Shown here piece after piece: positions 61,771 to 64,000 of a stretch of 64,000 bases of DNA; the first letter of the stretch is position 1, and each line of letters starts with the position of its first letter. Where the stretch lies: positions 1-64,000 of the forward strand of contig JBDHWD010000005.1 in NCBI GenBank assembly GCA_039810005.1, written 5' to 3'. The notes under the pieces were generated by a model. That model did not search any database. It worked only from the letters and a program-made list of their open reading frames with translations, and had not been told where the DNA came from. The translations under genes and the position numbers were made by a program. This stretch comes from JAMLIA01 sp039810005. GTDB lineage: Bacteria > Chloroflexota > Chloroflexia > Thermomicrobiales > CFX8.

Positions 61771-64000
61771 GTGGAAATCGGGAACATTCGTCCAATCAGT
61801 ATCGACACCGAAATGAGGCGCTCCTACCTGGATTATGCAATGAGCGTCATCGTTCAGCGCGCATTGCCCGACGTTCGCGACGGCATGAAGCCAGTCCAGC
61901 GACGCATCCTGTACGGAATGTCCGAGATGGGCATCCGCGCCAATTCTCGATATCGCAAGAGCGCCGGTATCGTCGGTGAAGTACTGAAGAGTTATCACCC
62001 GCACAGCGACAGCGCCGTCTATGACGCGCTCGTTCGTATGGTGCAGGACTTTTCGTTGCGCTATCCGCTCGTTGACGGCCAGGGCAACTTCGGCTCGGTC
62101 GACGGCGACGGCGCAGCTGCTATGCGGTACACCGAGGCCAAGCTGAGTGCTATTGCCGAGGAGCTGCTGGCGGATATCGACAAGAACACGGTCGATTTCC
62201 AGCCGAATTACGATGGTACGACGACGCAGCCCGTCGTCCTGCCAGCCAAGATCCCGAACCTGCTCATCAATGGTGCGGCCGGCATCGCAGTCGGCATGGC
62301 GACGAATATCCCGCCGCACAACCTCACTGAAATCTGTAACGCCGCGATCCATCTGATTGATAACCCGGAAGCGACGATCGATGATCTGATGCAGTTCGTT
62401 CAGGGTCCGGACTTCCCGACCGGCGCGACAATCCTCGGCCGCGAGGGCATTCGGGCTGCATTCGCCACCGGACGCGGCCGCGTCGTCATCCGCGCCAACG
62501 CATTCATCGAAGAAACCAATCGCGGGCGCTACGCGATCATTGTCACCGAGCTGCCCTATCAGGTGAACAAGTCGGCGCTGATCGAGAAGATCGCCGAGCT
62601 GGTCAAGATCGGTCGCATCGACGGAATTCACGACCTGCGCGACGAGTCCGATCGCGAGGGCATGCGCATCATGATTGAGCTGAAGCGCGATGCGCAGCCG
62701 CGCAAAGTCCTGAACAATCTCTACAAGCACACCGCGCTGCAGTCCTCATTCGGCGTCAACATGCTGGCGCTCGTCGATGGCGTGCAGCCGCGCGTTCTCG
62801 GCTTGCGTCGCATGCTCCAGCTGCACATCGAGCACCGGCAGGAGATCATCACCCGCCGAACGCAGTTCGAGCTTGAGCGAGCGCGCCGACGCGCACACAT
62901 TCTCGAAGGTCTCAAGATCGCCCTCGATAACCTCGATGCGGTCATCAAGACAATCCGAGAATCGCGATCCAGCGAGAGCGCGCGCAACAACCTGATGAAG
63001 AACTTCAGCCTGACTGAAGTTCAGGCGACCGCCATCCTCGATATGCAGCTTCGCCGGCTGGCGGCGCTGGAGCGCAAGAAGATCGAGGATGAATACAAGG
63101 CGCTCCTCAAGGAGATTGCACGCCTCGAAGACTTGCTGGCGCACCCGGAGAAGATCCTCGGCCTCATCAAGGACGATCTGGCCTATCTCAAGGAGACATA
63201 CGGCGACGAGCGCCGCACGCGCATCATCGACGCCGACGGTGAAATCAGCGACGAGGACCTCATCCCCGAGATGAACGTCCTGGTGACGATCACCAACCGT
63301 GGTTATGTGAAGCGCATCCCGGACGGCGTCTACCGCACGCAGCGCCGTGGCGGTCGCGGCGTGACCGGCGTCACCATGCGTGAGGCAGACGGCGTCCAGC
63401 ACCTTGTCGCGGCCAACACGCACGATTCGCTGCTGTTTTTCACCAACCGCGGTCGCGTGTTCCAACTCAAGGTCTACGATCTGCCTGATGCCGGTCGCAC
63501 TGCGAAGGGCATGCCGGTCATCAACCTGATTGGCCTTGAACAGGGCGAGTCGATCACGACGCTCCTTCCGGTGCGCGACTTCAAGGAGGCCGAGTACCTG
63601 TTGTTCTGCACTCGCAATGGTCGAGTGAAGCGCACCGAGCTCAGCCAGTTCTCATCCGTACGATCCACCGGTCTGATCGCAATCGTCCTGGAGGACGACG
63701 ACGAGCTTGCCTGGGTCCGGATGACGTCCGGCAAGGACGACGTCATTCTTGTGACGGAGCGCGCGAAGGCGATCCGCTTCGACGAGAACGACGCCCGGCC
63801 GATGGGCCGCGCGACCCGAGGTGTTGGCGGCATCAAGCTCGCCAAGGGTGATCGCGTCATGGCGGCGATCGTCGTTGATGAGGTCTCAGCGCAAGATGAT
63901 CTGCTGACCATCTCGGAGAACGGTTTCGGAAAGCGCACCGCGCTGACCGAGTTCAACGTCCAGAATCGCAACGGGCAGGGCGTCACAGCAATGCGTCTGA
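61771..64000 (+). CDS. gyrA: DNA gyrase subunit A, 3' end cut by the window
   Basis: GyrA breaks and rejoins DNA for negative supercoiling with GyrB. The frame runs from GTG 61771, which follows GGGAG, to the end of the window without a stop. The breakage domain has DYAMSVIVQRALPDVRDGMK, a quinolone-region YHPHSDSAVYDALVRMVQDF and the catalytic tyrosine in DGAAAMRYTEAKLS. A coiled-coil region follows (LLKEIARLEDLLAHPEKILG). C-terminal pinwheel blades begin with MNVLVTITNRGYVKRI; RRGGRGVTGV is a GyrA-box-like sequence, which favours gyrase over topoisomerase IV. About 743 codons are present. Confidence 0.95.
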   Translation, partial: MEIGNIRPISIDTEMRRSYLDYAMSVIVQRALPDVRDGMKPVQRRILYGMSEMGIRANSRYRKSAGIVGEVLKSYHPHSDSAVYDALVRMVQDFSLRYPLVDGQGNFGSVDGDGAAAMRYTEAKLSAIAEELLADIDKNTVDFQPNYDGTTTQPVVLPAKIPNLLINGAAGIAVGMATNIPPHNLTEICNAAIHLIDNPEATIDDLMQFVQGPDFPTGATILGREGIRAAFATGRGRVVIRANAFIEETNRGRYAIIVTELPYQVNKSALIEKIAELVKIGRIDGIHDLRDESDREGMRIMIELKRDAQPRKVLNNLYKHTALQSSFGVNMLALVDGVQPRVLGLRRMLQLHIEHRQEIITRRTQFELERARRRAHILEGLKIALDNLDAVIKTIRESRSSESARNNLMKNFSLTEVQATAILDMQLRRLAALERKKIEDEYKALLKEIARLEDLLAHPEKILGLIKDDLAYLKETYGDERRTRIIDADGEISDEDLIPEMNVLVTITNRGYVKRIPDGVYRTQRRGGRGVTGVTMREADGVQHLVAANTHDSLLFFTNRGRVFQLKVYDLPDAGRTAKGMPVINLIGLEQGESITTLLPVRDFKEAEYLLFCTRNGRVKRTELSQFSSVRSTGLIAIVLEDDDELAWVRMTSGKDDVILVTERAKAIRFDENDARPMGRATRGVGGIKLAKGDRVMAAIVVDEVSAQDDLLTISENGFGKRTALTEFNVQNRNGQGVTAMRL

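Noticed and set aside
61627..62730. 367-codon minus-strand frame opposite gyrA
   Set aside because: The plus strand encodes intact GyrA. Composition and lack of motifs mark this as a shadow frame.

Overview
The window is a gene-dense, GC-rich bacterial chromosome segment. It holds about 55 protein genes, one tRNA gene and one T-box leader, with no prophage, integrase, transposase, rRNA or CRISPR array. The gene mix suggests a Chloroflexota bacterium of the Thermomicrobia/Sphaerobacter type. It has a Phe T-box leader, an FhaA/FhaB pair, an LppX/LprG-like lipoprotein beside an EmrB-type MFS pump, actinobacterial-type inositol-phosphate synthase, bacterial XPB helicase and a Gram-positive-type LexA box. 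No lipid A or outer-membrane assembly genes are seen. The lineage is an inference; no marker gene was compared with a database.

Layout. 1-9.1 kb: isocitrate dehydrogenase (minus), a coupled yprB-like/gpmI/hutI run, an NTF2-like gene (minus), hutF and enolase (minus). 9.1-10.6 kb: a small ORF and a phospholipase D-family protein. 10.7-18.5 kb: a UUC-specifier T-box leader followed by overlapping pheS-pheT-hisZ/hisS-like-hisG-hisD. 18.56-18.69 kb: a palindromic MITE/REP-like element. 18.7-21.1 kb (minus): PP2C phosphatase, amidohydrolase, ruvA. 21.2-23.5 kb: lipoprotein and MFS pump. 23.5-24.8 kb (minus): nitroreductase and rpe. 24.9-27.2 kb: fhaA, fhaB and a family 2 glycosyltransferase. 27.1-31.6 kb (minus): DUF167, PDZ/radical-SAM/DUF512, rsmE, prmA and a sugar nucleotidyltransferase. 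32.1-33.5 kb: PhzF and YbaK-like proteins. 33.6-35.7 kb (minus): tRNA-Glu, comEC, comEA. 35.9-42.0 kb: mfd, with mutS2 and a DUF2007-like gene convergent to it. 42.1-45.9 kb: SOS-boxed lexA, then GT4/VanZ/GT-C surface genes. 45.9-50 kb: DUF4126, a J-domain protein, purA and gpsA. 50-54.8 kb: fabZ and four glycosyltransferases in one overlapping run. 54.8-58.2 kb: an envelope-stress module (zinc-ribbon membrane protein, DUF4178, PspA, SPFH-zinc-ribbon). 58.4-64 kb: ino1, an unknown gene, XPB helicase (minus) and gyrA running off the end.

Most genes are housekeeping: central carbon metabolism, translation, DNA repair and competence, histidine synthesis and degradation. The main accessory interest lies in the cell-envelope genes. 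These are the glycosyltransferase chains, inositol-phosphate synthase, the LprG/P55-like pair and the PspA/SPFH module, which together suggest a glycosylated, possibly inositol-lipid-containing envelope with its own stress response. Many neighbours overlap by ATGA/GTGA, so translational coupling is common. Start codons were moved from the longest possible ORF where Shine-Dalgarno placement, promoters or family length required it; each case is noted.
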